From Fredricksoniimonas sp964643325 (GTDB lineage: Bacteria > Omnitrophota > Gorgyraeia > Zapsychrales > Fredricksoniimonadaceae), in assembly GCA_964643325.1 (NCBI GenBank), contig CAZXSE010000003.1, positions 45,429 to 109,428 of the forward strand: DNA of 64,000 nt. The letters are read 5' to 3'. The first letter of the stretch is position 1; each line of letters opens with the position of its first letter. Of this stretch, positions 41,367 to 48,448 are shown in pieces. A program made the position numbers and the translations under genes. Under the pieces are notes generated by a model, which was not told the DNA's origin, ran no database searches, and saw only the letters and a list, made by a program, of their open reading frames with translations.

Positions 41367-42136
41367 CAGTTCCCCCAGAATGTAAGGATGATCTTGGTGA
41401 GGACCGTGTTCGACACGATGACCCCCACATAACACATGGCCACAGCCTCTGTCGTGTAACGCCCCACGCCCAGCGACCCGCCCGACGTAAAAAATCCCTT
41501 GTAACAGCATGTCCACCCGATCAGCGCGGCAAAAAAGAACACCTTGATAAAGCCCGTAAAGAAATCCACAAAGCCCAGCGACTGGATGGTCTGGTTCACA
41601 TAATAGATCGAAGGGATGTCTGCCTCATGCACCGCGATCAGATAGCCCCCGAAGATGCCCACCAGTTCGGAAATAACGACCAGGATCGGCAAGACGATCA
41701 GGCATGCCAGCATGCGCGGCACAGCCAGGAACTCCACCGGATCAACGCCCAATGTCCGCGTGGCCTGGATCTGATTGTTCACGCTCATGGTCCCCAATTC
41801 CGCGGCCATGCCCGCTCCCGATTTTCCTGAAAAAACAAGCGCGGTGAACACAGGGCTCAATTCCCGCACGAGCGACAGGGCCACCAGTTGAGCAATGAAT
41901 TCCTTGGCGCCAAAACGCTCCATCATGACCCGCCCCTGCATGGCAAGGACCGCGCCCGAGGCAAACGATGCCAGCATCACAATGACCAGGGAGCAGATCC
42001 CCTGCTCAAAGACCTGCTTGAAGACCTCGCCCCAACGCACGCGACCCTTCATGATGCACATGATCACATCGCCCAGAAAACAAGCGCTGCGCCCCAGGGA
42101 TGCTATCTTATCTCTCATTGGCGTTGACAAGAACAT
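41366..42136 (-). CDS. mlaE: MlaE-like ABC transporter permease
   Basis: 256 residues, about six hydrophobic helices. Family hallmarks: FASGAVLAMQG, RELSPVFTALVFSGKSGAGMAAELGTMSVNNQIQATRTLGVDPVEFLAVPRMLA, and a C-terminal VGRYTTEAVAMCYVGVIVSNTVL. Permease of the Mla lipid transporter. The order mlaE, lipoprotein, mlaF, mlaD is coupled throughout; mlaB and mlaC are absent. Confidence 0.94.
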   Translation of the reverse strand: MFLSTPMRDKIASLGRSACFLGDVIMCIMKGRVRWGEVFKQVFEQGICSLVIVMLASFASGAVLAMQGRVMMERFGAKEFIAQLVALSLVRELSPVFTALVFSGKSGAGMAAELGTMSVNNQIQATRTLGVDPVEFLAVPRMLACLIVLPILVVISELVGIFGGYLIAVHEADIPSIYYVNQTIQSLGFVDFFTGFIKVFFFAALIGWTCCYKGFFTSGGSLGVGRYTTEAVAMCYVGVIVSNTVLTKIILTFWGN

Positions 42137-42143
42137 GCCTCGA

Positions 42144-42647
42144 TCATTCCTTTTTACGCAGCCAAAGGGCGGCGAATTCTCTATCGATCCGAAGCGCCGC
42201 GGTCTGGGAAATGGCCTTTCCCTCGGGATCGCGCGCTCTTTCCCGGACGCCTGATCCCGGCGTTGCTTTTCCAGCGAACTCCATCACGCTCCAGACCTGT
42301 GCGCCGCGATGACGGCAGCTGACCGCCAGGTCCCTGTCGTCGGTCACACAAATGATCCGCCGGGGATCAGCGGCTTCTTCAACGCGCTGGCGGATATCAT
42401 CATCGGCGGATGTCCCTGGTGTAAAAACAACTTTCACATCCGTTGCCATATCCGGGCCATAGCCGATGCCCGGCTGGCCATCGAACACAACAATGACCTC
42501 ATTACGGTCACTGCCATGCGGACGCCCCTCGCGGATGAACCGCAGTAACCCGGCGCGTCCGTCCTCGAGTGAACGGTCACACAGCGCTGCCAGCGCCGGG
42601 ATCCGTTTCATCACATTGTACCCGTCCAGAAGGAACTGTCGTGACAT
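42144..42647 (-). CDS. YacP/NYN-domain nuclease-like protein
   Basis: 167 residues. NYN (PIN-like) acidic motifs: FLLDGYNVMKRIP, VVFDGQPG, GTSADDDIRQRVEE, CVTDDRDLA. Related to YacP/Rae1-type ribosome-associated mRNA endonucleases. Start 42647 is needed to retain the LLDGYN motif, which gives a 71-nt overlap with the upstream membrane protein gene, unusually long. Confidence 0.88.
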   Translation of the reverse strand: MSRQFLLDGYNVMKRIPALAALCDRSLEDGRAGLLRFIREGRPHGSDRNEVIVVFDGQPGIGYGPDMATDVKVVFTPGTSADDDIRQRVEEAADPRRIICVTDDRDLAVSCRHRGAQVWSVMEFAGKATPGSGVRERARDPEGKAISQTAALRIDREFAALWLRKKE

Positions 42648-43566
42648 AGATAAGACCGCCTATCAGGCCCGTGATGATGATATAAAAGAAACTGAGCAGG
42701 CTCAGGCTCACCGCAACACCCTGCGCCAGCCCGATCTTCGCCAGGAAATAGACCCAGCCCACCTCGCGCACGCCCAGACCCCCGATCGACGGCAGAAATG
42801 TGATCACCGCAACGATCGGCGTGAAGACCAGAAAGGGCATGAAATGCACCTGCTGGTGCAAGGCCAGCGCCAGCAGATAGAACAAATAGGCCGAGAGCGC
42901 CTGGACCAGGCACGAGAGCATGACACAGGCAAGCCCGGTTCGTTTCTTGCCGCGCATCAAAAGAACATCCTCGTGCATCTGCAGGATGCCCTTGTGCACG
43001 CGCGGCACAGCCCGGAACAGACCGCCAAAGAACCGGTACACCGGCTGGCTGAACAGCATCCCCCCGACAGCAAGCGACAACACGGTCAGTACGGCGATCG
43101 GGATGATCATGGACGGCTCATTGATCAGTTTTGAGCCGAACACATACGCCAGCGCCGCCACCACAACGATCCCCGCGAACCCGCTCAAGCGATCGAGCAC
43201 GACTGAGGCGAACACCTTGGGTTTTTGCCCGGCGCGCCGGCTCAGGCCAATGGCCTTGACCAGATCGCCGCCGATGGCGGTTGGCAGGAAAAGGTTGCAA
43301 AAAAGCCCGATAAAATAATAACGGCATACCATGCCCGCCGAGACTTCGAGCTTGAGCGCGTTCATGAACAGGTACCAGCGCACCAGCACAATACCCTGGA
43401 TCAAAAAATGAACAGCCGCGGCCCATAACAAAAAGCCGACATCAGCGCCCTTCATCACGCCGAACATTTCCCGCCAGTTGACGAACGAAAAGATCCAGGC
43501 CAAAAGCCCGGCGCTAAGCGCAAGTCGCCCCAAAAAGGATACTATGTTCTTCACTTTTTCTGTCAT
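42577..43566 (-). CDS. UPF0104/LPG synthase-like transmembrane protein
   Basis: 329 residues with about seven or eight transmembrane helices. AglD/MprF-flippase-like features: YYFIGLFCNLFLPTAIGGDLVKAIGL, SVVLDRLSGFAGIV, and FLPSIGGLGVREVGWVYFL. Probably flips or anchors lipids; the actual substrate is unknown. The soluble aminoacyltransferase domain of MprF is absent. Start overlaps lipA by 4 nt in ATGA fashion. Confidence 0.87.
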   Translation of the reverse strand: MTEKVKNIVSFLGRLALSAGLLAWIFSFVNWREMFGVMKGADVGFLLWAAAVHFLIQGIVLVRWYLFMNALKLEVSAGMVCRYYFIGLFCNLFLPTAIGGDLVKAIGLSRRAGQKPKVFASVVLDRLSGFAGIVVVAALAYVFGSKLINEPSMIIPIAVLTVLSLAVGGMLFSQPVYRFFGGLFRAVPRVHKGILQMHEDVLLMRGKKRTGLACVMLSCLVQALSAYLFYLLALALHQQVHFMPFLVFTPIVAVITFLPSIGGLGVREVGWVYFLAKIGLAQGVAVSLSLLSFFYIIITGLIGGLIYVTTVPSGRVQCDETDPGAGSAV

Positions 43567-44468
43567 ATCCCCGCGTTCTCCATTGCACGCCTATAAACCC
43601 GCTCTGCCAGAAAAGAACTCCGGACCAGCGGCCCCGCGAATACTTCTTTGAGCCCCATGGCCAGCCCTTCCCGGCGGTACAGATCAAATGTCTCGGGCGG
43701 TACGAACCGCGCCACGGGCCGCTGACGGCCGCCGGAAGATGCCGGCGCCAAATACTGCCCGACCGTGGCCACATCACAGCCCGCATCTTTAAGTTCGCGA
43801 AGTGCCTCAACAACTTCCGCGTCCGTCTCGCCCAAACCGACCATGAGCCCCGACTTGACCAGGCATCTGTTGCCCACCGCCTCGCGCATCAACCGCAATA
43901 CCTGCAATGAACGCGCATGGTCCGCCTGAGGCCTCAATGACGGCGAGATGCGCCGCACCGTCTCAATATTATGTCCCAACACATCCGCGCCAGAGGTTGC
44001 GGCCATGGCCAAAGATCCCGGGCGCGCGAGAAAGTCCGGCACAAGAAGCTCTACGTTGACCTGCGGCGCGGCCCTCTTCACCGCACCTACGGTAGCCGCA
44101 AAATGCCCCGCGCCACCGTCTTGAAGATCATCCCGCGTCACCGATGTAACGACCACGTACTGCAACTTCAAACCCGCGACCGCCCGGGCAACGCGCTGCG
44201 GTTCATCAACATCCAGCGGCGCGGGCCGCCCGCTCGCCACCGCGCAGAACCGGCAGGCACGCGTGCAGGTATCACCCATGATCATGAACGTCGCCGTGCC
44301 CTGCCCCCAGCACTTGCCCGCGTTCGGGCAGCGCGCGCTCTCACAGACCGTATGCAAACCGTGCGCGCGCAAGAACGAACGCATGCGCCCCATGGCCGCG
44401 GCGTCAGGGATCTCCTGGCGAAACCACGCCGGAAGCCTGTTCGCCGGCATCGTTCGCAGATCAGGCAC
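43563..44468 (-). CDS. lipA: Lipoyl synthase
   Basis: Inserts sulfur into octanoyl groups on lipoyl domains. 301 residues. Two iron-sulfur sites: auxiliary cluster CESARCPNAGKC and radical SAM CTRACRFC, plus the C-terminal RSSF serine motif (VRSSFLAE). Start overlaps def by 8 nt. No lipB is visible, so octanoyl transfer must be encoded elsewhere. Confidence 0.96.
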   Translation of the reverse strand: MPDLRTMPANRLPAWFRQEIPDAAAMGRMRSFLRAHGLHTVCESARCPNAGKCWGQGTATFMIMGDTCTRACRFCAVASGRPAPLDVDEPQRVARAVAGLKLQYVVVTSVTRDDLQDGGAGHFAATVGAVKRAAPQVNVELLVPDFLARPGSLAMAATSGADVLGHNIETVRRISPSLRPQADHARSLQVLRLMREAVGNRCLVKSGLMVGLGETDAEVVEALRELKDAGCDVATVGQYLAPASSGGRQRPVARFVPPETFDLYRREGLAMGLKEVFAGPLVRSSFLAERVYRRAMENAGI

Positions 44469-44979
44469 GCGGCCTCGTTCTTGTGTTCAACGCTTCAAGC
44501 GCGTCCAGTTTATCCTTGAACCGGGCCTTCTCCGCCCGAGACGCCTTATCAATGATCATGCGCCCGCTCAAATGATCGATCTCATGCTGAACGATCTTTG
44601 CCGGCATGCCTTCAAGTTCAACCTCAATGGGCGTATTATCAATGGTCGTATAACGGATCCGGACAATATCAGGCCGCTTGACCTTGATGTGGATCCCGGG
44701 AAGGCTCAAGCACCCCTCTTCAAGGACCGTCTGCTTGTCCGACGCTGAAATGATCTCGGGATCAACGGCCGCAAAAGGGCCTTCGCCAAAGTCCGCCACA
44801 AAAATGTTCGCGTCAATGCCAACCTGATTGGCCGCCAATCCCGTGCCGTCGAACGCGTACATGGCCGGAACAAGCTCCTTGATCAGGAGTTTTTCCGCCG
44901 GCCCGACAGAACCGACACAACGCGCCGGCTTGCGCAGGCAGGGATCCCCGTATGTCCTAAGCCTTAATCTTGTTGTCAT
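44461..44979 (-). CDS. def: Peptide deformylase
   Basis: 172 residues. All three family motifs are intact: GLAANQVG, EEGCLSLPG and QHEIDHLSG, giving metal ligands Cys, His, His and catalytic Glu. It removes the formyl group from nascent proteins. Start overlaps the panD 3' end by 23 nt. Confidence 0.96.
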   Translation of the reverse strand: MTTRLRLRTYGDPCLRKPARCVGSVGPAEKLLIKELVPAMYAFDGTGLAANQVGIDANIFVADFGEGPFAAVDPEIISASDKQTVLEEGCLSLPGIHIKVKRPDIVRIRYTTIDNTPIEVELEGMPAKIVQHEIDHLSGRMIIDKASRAEKARFKDKLDALEALNTRTRPRA

Positions 44980-45307
44980 CGTTCAAATGCACCGTTCGGG
45001 TCTTCATCGCGCGCGCCTCATCAGGCGTTACCAGCGCGTAACTGACAATGATGAGCTTGTCGCCAACATAACCCAGGCGGGCCGCCGGGCCGTTGAGGCA
45101 AAAATGGCCGGACCCCGCCTTGCCCGCGATCACGTAGGTCTCAAGCCGGGCGCCGTTATTGACATTGAAGATCTCAACTTTCTCGCCGGGAATGATGCCG
45201 ACCGCGGCAATGATGCTCTCGTCAATGGTGATGCTGCCTTCATAATAAAGTTCGGCCGCCGTGACGCGGGCATTGGAGATCTTGGCTTTGCAGAAGGTAA
45301 GGAACAT
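44957..45307 (-). CDS. panD: Aspartate 1-decarboxylase
   Basis: Makes beta-alanine for pantothenate/CoA. 116 residues. Self-cleavage between G24 and S25 (YYEGSITID) creates the pyruvoyl cofactor. Other motifs: NVNNGARLETYVI and GDKLIIVSYA. It lies between trxA and def with no other pan genes. Confidence 0.95.
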   Translation of the reverse strand: MFLTFCKAKISNARVTAAELYYEGSITIDESIIAAVGIIPGEKVEIFNVNNGARLETYVIAGKAGSGHFCLNGPAARLGYVGDKLIIVSYALVTPDEARAMKTRTVHLNDDNKIKA

Positions 45308-45326
45308 GTTTTTCGCTGTTCTCCTT

Positions 45327-45650
45327 TTATAGATGAGCCTTTAATTTCTCGATCAGGCGCACTTTGGGCAGCGCCCCCACCATCTGGTCAACGACCTTGC
45401 CATTCTTGAAGATCAGCAGCGTCGGGATCGAAGCCACGTCGAACTGCCCTGCCAGGTCCGGCGCCTCGTCCACATTGATCTTGCAGACCTTGGCCTTCCC
45501 GGCCATTTCCAGCGCGATCTCCTCGACGATGGGCAGCACCATACGGCACGGCCCGCACCACTCGGCCCAGAAATCGACAAGAACAGGAACGGTTGCTTTT
45601 AAGACCTCCGCTTCAAAGTTCGCTGATGTGACATGAACGGCATTGCTCAT
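45327..45650 (-). CDS. trxA: Thioredoxin
   Basis: 107 residues, classical length. Active site WAEWCGPCR (C32, C35), the cis-Pro loop VASIPTLLIFKNG and a C-terminal amphipathic helix are all present. The ATG at 45650 is preceded by a perfect AGGAGG. A 100-N gap begins 11 nt further upstream, so its promoter is not visible. First known gene of the trxA-panD-def-lipA run. Confidence 0.96.
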   Translation of the reverse strand: MSNAVHVTSANFEAEVLKATVPVLVDFWAEWCGPCRMVLPIVEEIALEMAGKAKVCKINVDEAPDLAGQFDVASIPTLLIFKNGKVVDQMVGALPKVRLIEKLKAHL

Positions 45651-45661
45651 ATGTTCCTCCT

Positions 45662-45761
45662 NNNNNNNNNNNNNNNNNNNNNNNNNNNNNNNNNNNNNNN
45701 NNNNNNNNNNNNNNNNNNNNNNNNNNNNNNNNNNNNNNNNNNNNNNNNNNNNNNNNNNNNN
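45662..45761. other. Assembly gap of 100 N
   Basis: Exactly 100 unknown bases, a standard scaffold placeholder. Its right edge cuts into a copy of the structured repeat described at 18518 and 45834, which probably caused the gap. Any reading frame crossing it is meaningless. Confidence 0.98.
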
Positions 45762-45763
45762 GA

Positions 45764-45785
45764 AAGCCGCTCTCTGATTCGCAGC
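45764..45785 (-). repeat. Half copy of the structured repeat, inverted
   Basis: Read on the minus strand, 45785-45764 matches the left core of copy 2 (45869-45890) at 19 of 22 positions (GCNGCGAATNAGAGAGNGGCTT). The rest of the element would lie inside the adjacent gap. Orientation is opposite to copies 1 and 2. The stretch 45786-45833 holds nothing else that I recognise. Confidence 0.6.
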
Positions 45786-45833
45786 TACAACACCTCGGGC
45801 AAATGATCGGCACGCCTGCAATGCATATTATAA

Positions 45834-46008
45834 GATCGAACGCCGGTATCGTTTTGGGGCATGTTCAAGCGGCGAATTAGAGAGGGGCTTACCTTATTAT
45901 TAGAAAAAGCCGCTCTCTGTTGAGCCGCGGAACATGCCCCAAGACGATTGAACGGCGTTCGACCATCAGATCCTTGAACACGCCAAAAGCCAATACCGGC
46001 GTTCGATC
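45834..46008. repeat. Structured repeat element, copy 2
   Basis: A 175-nt nested structure. Outer 16-bp stem (45834-45849 with 45993-46008), 18-bp stem with one wobble (45849-45866 with 45930-45947, sharing one base), GCGGC/GCCGC (45869-45873, 45924-45928), internal loop GAATT/GTTGA, then AGAGAGGGGCTT with AAGCCGCTCTCT (45879-45890, 45907-45918, one mismatch). TCGAACGCC (45836-45844) can also pair with 45954-45962, an alternative partner. Confidence 0.8.
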
Positions 46009-46084
46009 CCTAAGTCCCTATAATTAGTGCTTCATTATAATGACCGCACTCACCACCCGCAAGGGATTTCCCCCCGCGCCGTGC

Positions 46085-46225
46085 TTACCGGCCTTTGTTG
46101 GACGGACCCAGGACTTTCGTCGGACGGACCATGAACGCCTTGCCGCCAGTGCCGCGCTTGTTGCCCTGATCGCGCAACAGGCGGGCAATGTCCTTCTGAC
46201 GATTATTAGAATTACCTTTGGTCAT
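46085..46225 (-). CDS. Orphan 46-residue basic protein
   Basis: Reads MTKGNSNNRQKDIARLLRDQ and ends FMVRPTKVLGPSNKGR; 13 Lys/Arg, Gly/Asn-rich, no hydrophobic stretch. It has its own well-formed promoter and AAGGA 6 nt before the ATG, so it is very likely expressed. I do not recognise the family. The composition is like small ribosome- or nucleic-acid-binding proteins. Nearby, 46009-46084 contains only short palindromes (CATTATAATG) and no gene. Confidence 0.7.
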   Translation of the reverse strand: MTKGNSNNRQKDIARLLRDQGNKRGTGGKAFMVRPTKVLGPSNKGR

Positions 46226-46260
46226 ATCATTTCCTTTCTTCTGCAATAAAATAATTTCTT

Positions 46261-46289
46261 ATTATAATCAGCATCGGCAAAAGCCGCAA
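46261..46289 (-). promoter_or_regulatory. Promoter for the 46-residue protein
   Basis: Minus strand TTGCGG (46289-46284), 17-nt spacer, TATAAT (46266-46261). Predicted start near 46254, giving an approximately 29-nt leader with an AAGGA ribosome site. It begins 5 nt after the radical SAM stop codon. Confidence 0.7.
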
Positions 46290-46293
46290 TGGA

Positions 46294-47700
46294 TCAATTC
46301 TGCAGCAATGTCACGGCCCCGCGCCATAACCGTTTTATGTCCTGCCATGTCCTGATCCGCCGCAGCTCTCTCCATATGAACGCCGGCCGGTAATAGAACC
46401 TCCGATAAGCCTCCCGGTGAATGGCCATGAGCCGCTCTGGCGTTATCCCCTGCGGGCAATAAACAGGCTCATCCGGCAGATTGAACTCGGAGAGGATCTT
46501 TTTCGTAAAGAACAGCGGGTCAAAAGTGCCGCCTTCGCGCTGCGCCCGGATATGATCCGCAGACCCCGGCAGCGGCGTCAGCAAAGTGAATGTCGCAATG
46601 TCCGGGGCCAGGGCTATCGCAAACCGTATGGTCGCGCGCATTTCCTCTTCGGTCTCGCCAATAAGGCCCAGCATGAAATACCCGCGGATCTGCAAACCGA
46701 CAGCCTGGGTCAGGCGCACGGTGCGCATGGTCGTCGCTGTGTCGAGCCTCTTATTGATACTGCGCAAGACCCTGTCACTGCCTGACTCAACGCCATAAGC
46801 CACCAGTTCACAGCCTGCTGCCTTCATGGCCCGCAGCATTTCTTCATCGACCGTGTCGATCCTCGCTTCGCACGACCATGGCACACCAAAATTCCCCTCG
46901 ATGAGCAGGCGGCAAACCTCCATCACGGTCTCTTTATCCGTCGTAAAACTGTCGTCCCAGAACGCGATATCATTGGCCCCGTATTGATCCCGCAGGAAAA
47001 ACATCTCTCTGACAATACGCCCGGGGCTGTGCGAACGGAATTCCGTTCCAAAGGCGCCCTTGAAACAGAACGTGCAGTTCCCCTTGCAGCCGCGGCTGGT
47101 AACGAGCGACAATGAACGGCTCCGGAAGGTCCGCGCTTCGCTGTTCTTGTACTTATCCATCGGCAACAAATGCCATGCCGGCATCGGCAGGTCGTCAAGG
47201 TCCTTGATGAGCGGCCGACGGGGCGTGCGCACCATCCGCCCTTCTTTCATGAACGCAAGACCGGCAATATCCTCAACGCTACCTCCGGCAGCAAGGGCCC
47301 CGACCAGCTCGCTGACCGTCATCTCGCCCTCGCCGATGACGACATGATCAACGCCCTTTGCCAACAAAGACTCAGGCATCGCGGTCGCGTGCGCGCCGCC
47401 CGCAAAAACGGTCTTACCCGCGGCCTTGAGCTTTTCGATCAACTCAACAGAACGTATAAAATAAGAGCTGAGAACGCCCACGCCGACCACATCGAACTCC
47501 CGGGCGCGAACAACGGCCTCATCGACCGTGATATCCTCGGCAATGCCGTCAATGATCGCGACCTTGTGTCCGTCGCGTTCCAGGACGGCGGCGATATACG
47601 CCAGGCCGATCGGCGGAATGATGCTCGCGGTGTGGCCGGCCCCTCTTTGAAAAAGCTCATCATGCGCCAGCGGCGGGCTTATCAAAAGGACCTTAGCCAC
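46294..47700 (-). CDS. B12-binding domain radical SAM enzyme
   Basis: 468 residues. N-terminal cobalamin-binding Rossmann domain (about 1-135; IPPIGLAYIAAVLERDGH, VVIGEGEMTVSELV), then a radical SAM barrel with CKGNCTFC binding the [4Fe-4S] cluster, and AYGVESGSDRVLRSINK. The B12 domain lacks the classical DxHxxG histidine, as in many B12-radical SAM methylases. Probably modifies a lipid or sugar of the cell surface given its neighbours (methyltransferase, GT2, YfhO); the substrate is unknown. Confidence 0.87.
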   Translation of the reverse strand: MAKVLLISPPLAHDELFQRGAGHTASIIPPIGLAYIAAVLERDGHKVAIIDGIAEDITVDEAVVRAREFDVVGVGVLSSYFIRSVELIEKLKAAGKTVFAGGAHATAMPESLLAKGVDHVVIGEGEMTVSELVGALAAGGSVEDIAGLAFMKEGRMVRTPRRPLIKDLDDLPMPAWHLLPMDKYKNSEARTFRSRSLSLVTSRGCKGNCTFCFKGAFGTEFRSHSPGRIVREMFFLRDQYGANDIAFWDDSFTTDKETVMEVCRLLIEGNFGVPWSCEARIDTVDEEMLRAMKAAGCELVAYGVESGSDRVLRSINKRLDTATTMRTVRLTQAVGLQIRGYFMLGLIGETEEEMRATIRFAIALAPDIATFTLLTPLPGSADHIRAQREGGTFDPLFFTKKILSEFNLPDEPVYCPQGITPERLMAIHREAYRRFYYRPAFIWRELRRIRTWQDIKRLWRGAVTLLQN

Positions 47701-48424
47701 GTTTCACCCCGATCGCAAGCAGAGAAAGCCCGAACGGCAAGCTGCCGTGACGGATGCACCATCGTTCAACAGCATAATAAGGCGCTGCCAGCCATCTTGG
47801 CACAAAACGGGACAGGCCGGAAAATTCTGACCCGCACTTCCTCGCGACGCGCCAACGGCTGAATATCTTCCGGAACACGAACGCGACCGGATAAAGGAAC
47901 ATGTGATAATAGGAAAGCTTGACCATGGTAAATCCCGCCGTCGTCAGTCTTTCCGCAAGGCCCGCGGCAATGTAGCGCCGCTGATGGCCCGAACGCTCAT
48001 CCCAACGGCTCCATATATGCGCGTAGGCAGGCGCCGTAATAACGATCCGTCCCGACGGAGCGAGGCAACGGAAGGCCTCGAACAAGAATTCCCGTTCACG
48101 GACCAGATGCTCAAGGACGTCCGCGACAATGATCAGATCAAAGCTGCCGTCAGCAAAACCAAGGGGCTTTTCAAGGTCCTCGCAGAGGGCCGGCTTTCCC
48201 ATCAACCTCCCGAGATGTTCACAGGCCGCCGCGGAAATATCAACACCAACAACATCATGTCCGGCATCCTGCAATTCCTTGCACAACATCCCGCCCCCGA
48301 CACCGGCCACCAGGATGCGCAGCCGCTCATCAGTAATAAAGCCCATGATCAAAGCCCTCTTGGCATGATGCCACCAGTGGCTCTGTTCTTCCGTAAAAAG
48401 ATCAACGATCAACCGCTCTTCCAT
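47693..48424 (-). CDS. Class I SAM-dependent methyltransferase
   Basis: 243 residues from ATG 48424 (MEERLIVDLFTEEQSHWWHHAKR). SAM motif I LVAGVGGGMLCKEL, acidic VGVDIS, motif LIIVADVLEHL. The WWH-type N-terminus is common in methyltransferases of surface polysaccharide clusters. The C-terminal hydrophobic region (YYHMFLYPVAFVF) may contact membrane. Its 3' end overlaps the radical SAM gene by 8 nt. Confidence 0.85.
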   Translation of the reverse strand: MEERLIVDLFTEEQSHWWHHAKRALIMGFITDERLRILVAGVGGGMLCKELQDAGHDVVGVDISAAACEHLGRLMGKPALCEDLEKPLGFADGSFDLIIVADVLEHLVREREFLFEAFRCLAPSGRIVITAPAYAHIWSRWDERSGHQRRYIAAGLAERLTTAGFTMVKLSYYHMFLYPVAFVFRKIFSRWRVARKCGSEFSGLSRFVPRWLAAPYYAVERWCIRHGSLPFGLSLLAIGVKRG

Positions 48425-48448
48425 AAACACCCGTGCTGCCCGTAAATG

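Noticed and set aside
45327..45821. Thioredoxin with an N-terminal extension reaching through the N-gap
   Set aside because: An AGGAGG site and an ATG giving a full-length 107-residue thioredoxin lie just inside the gap edge.
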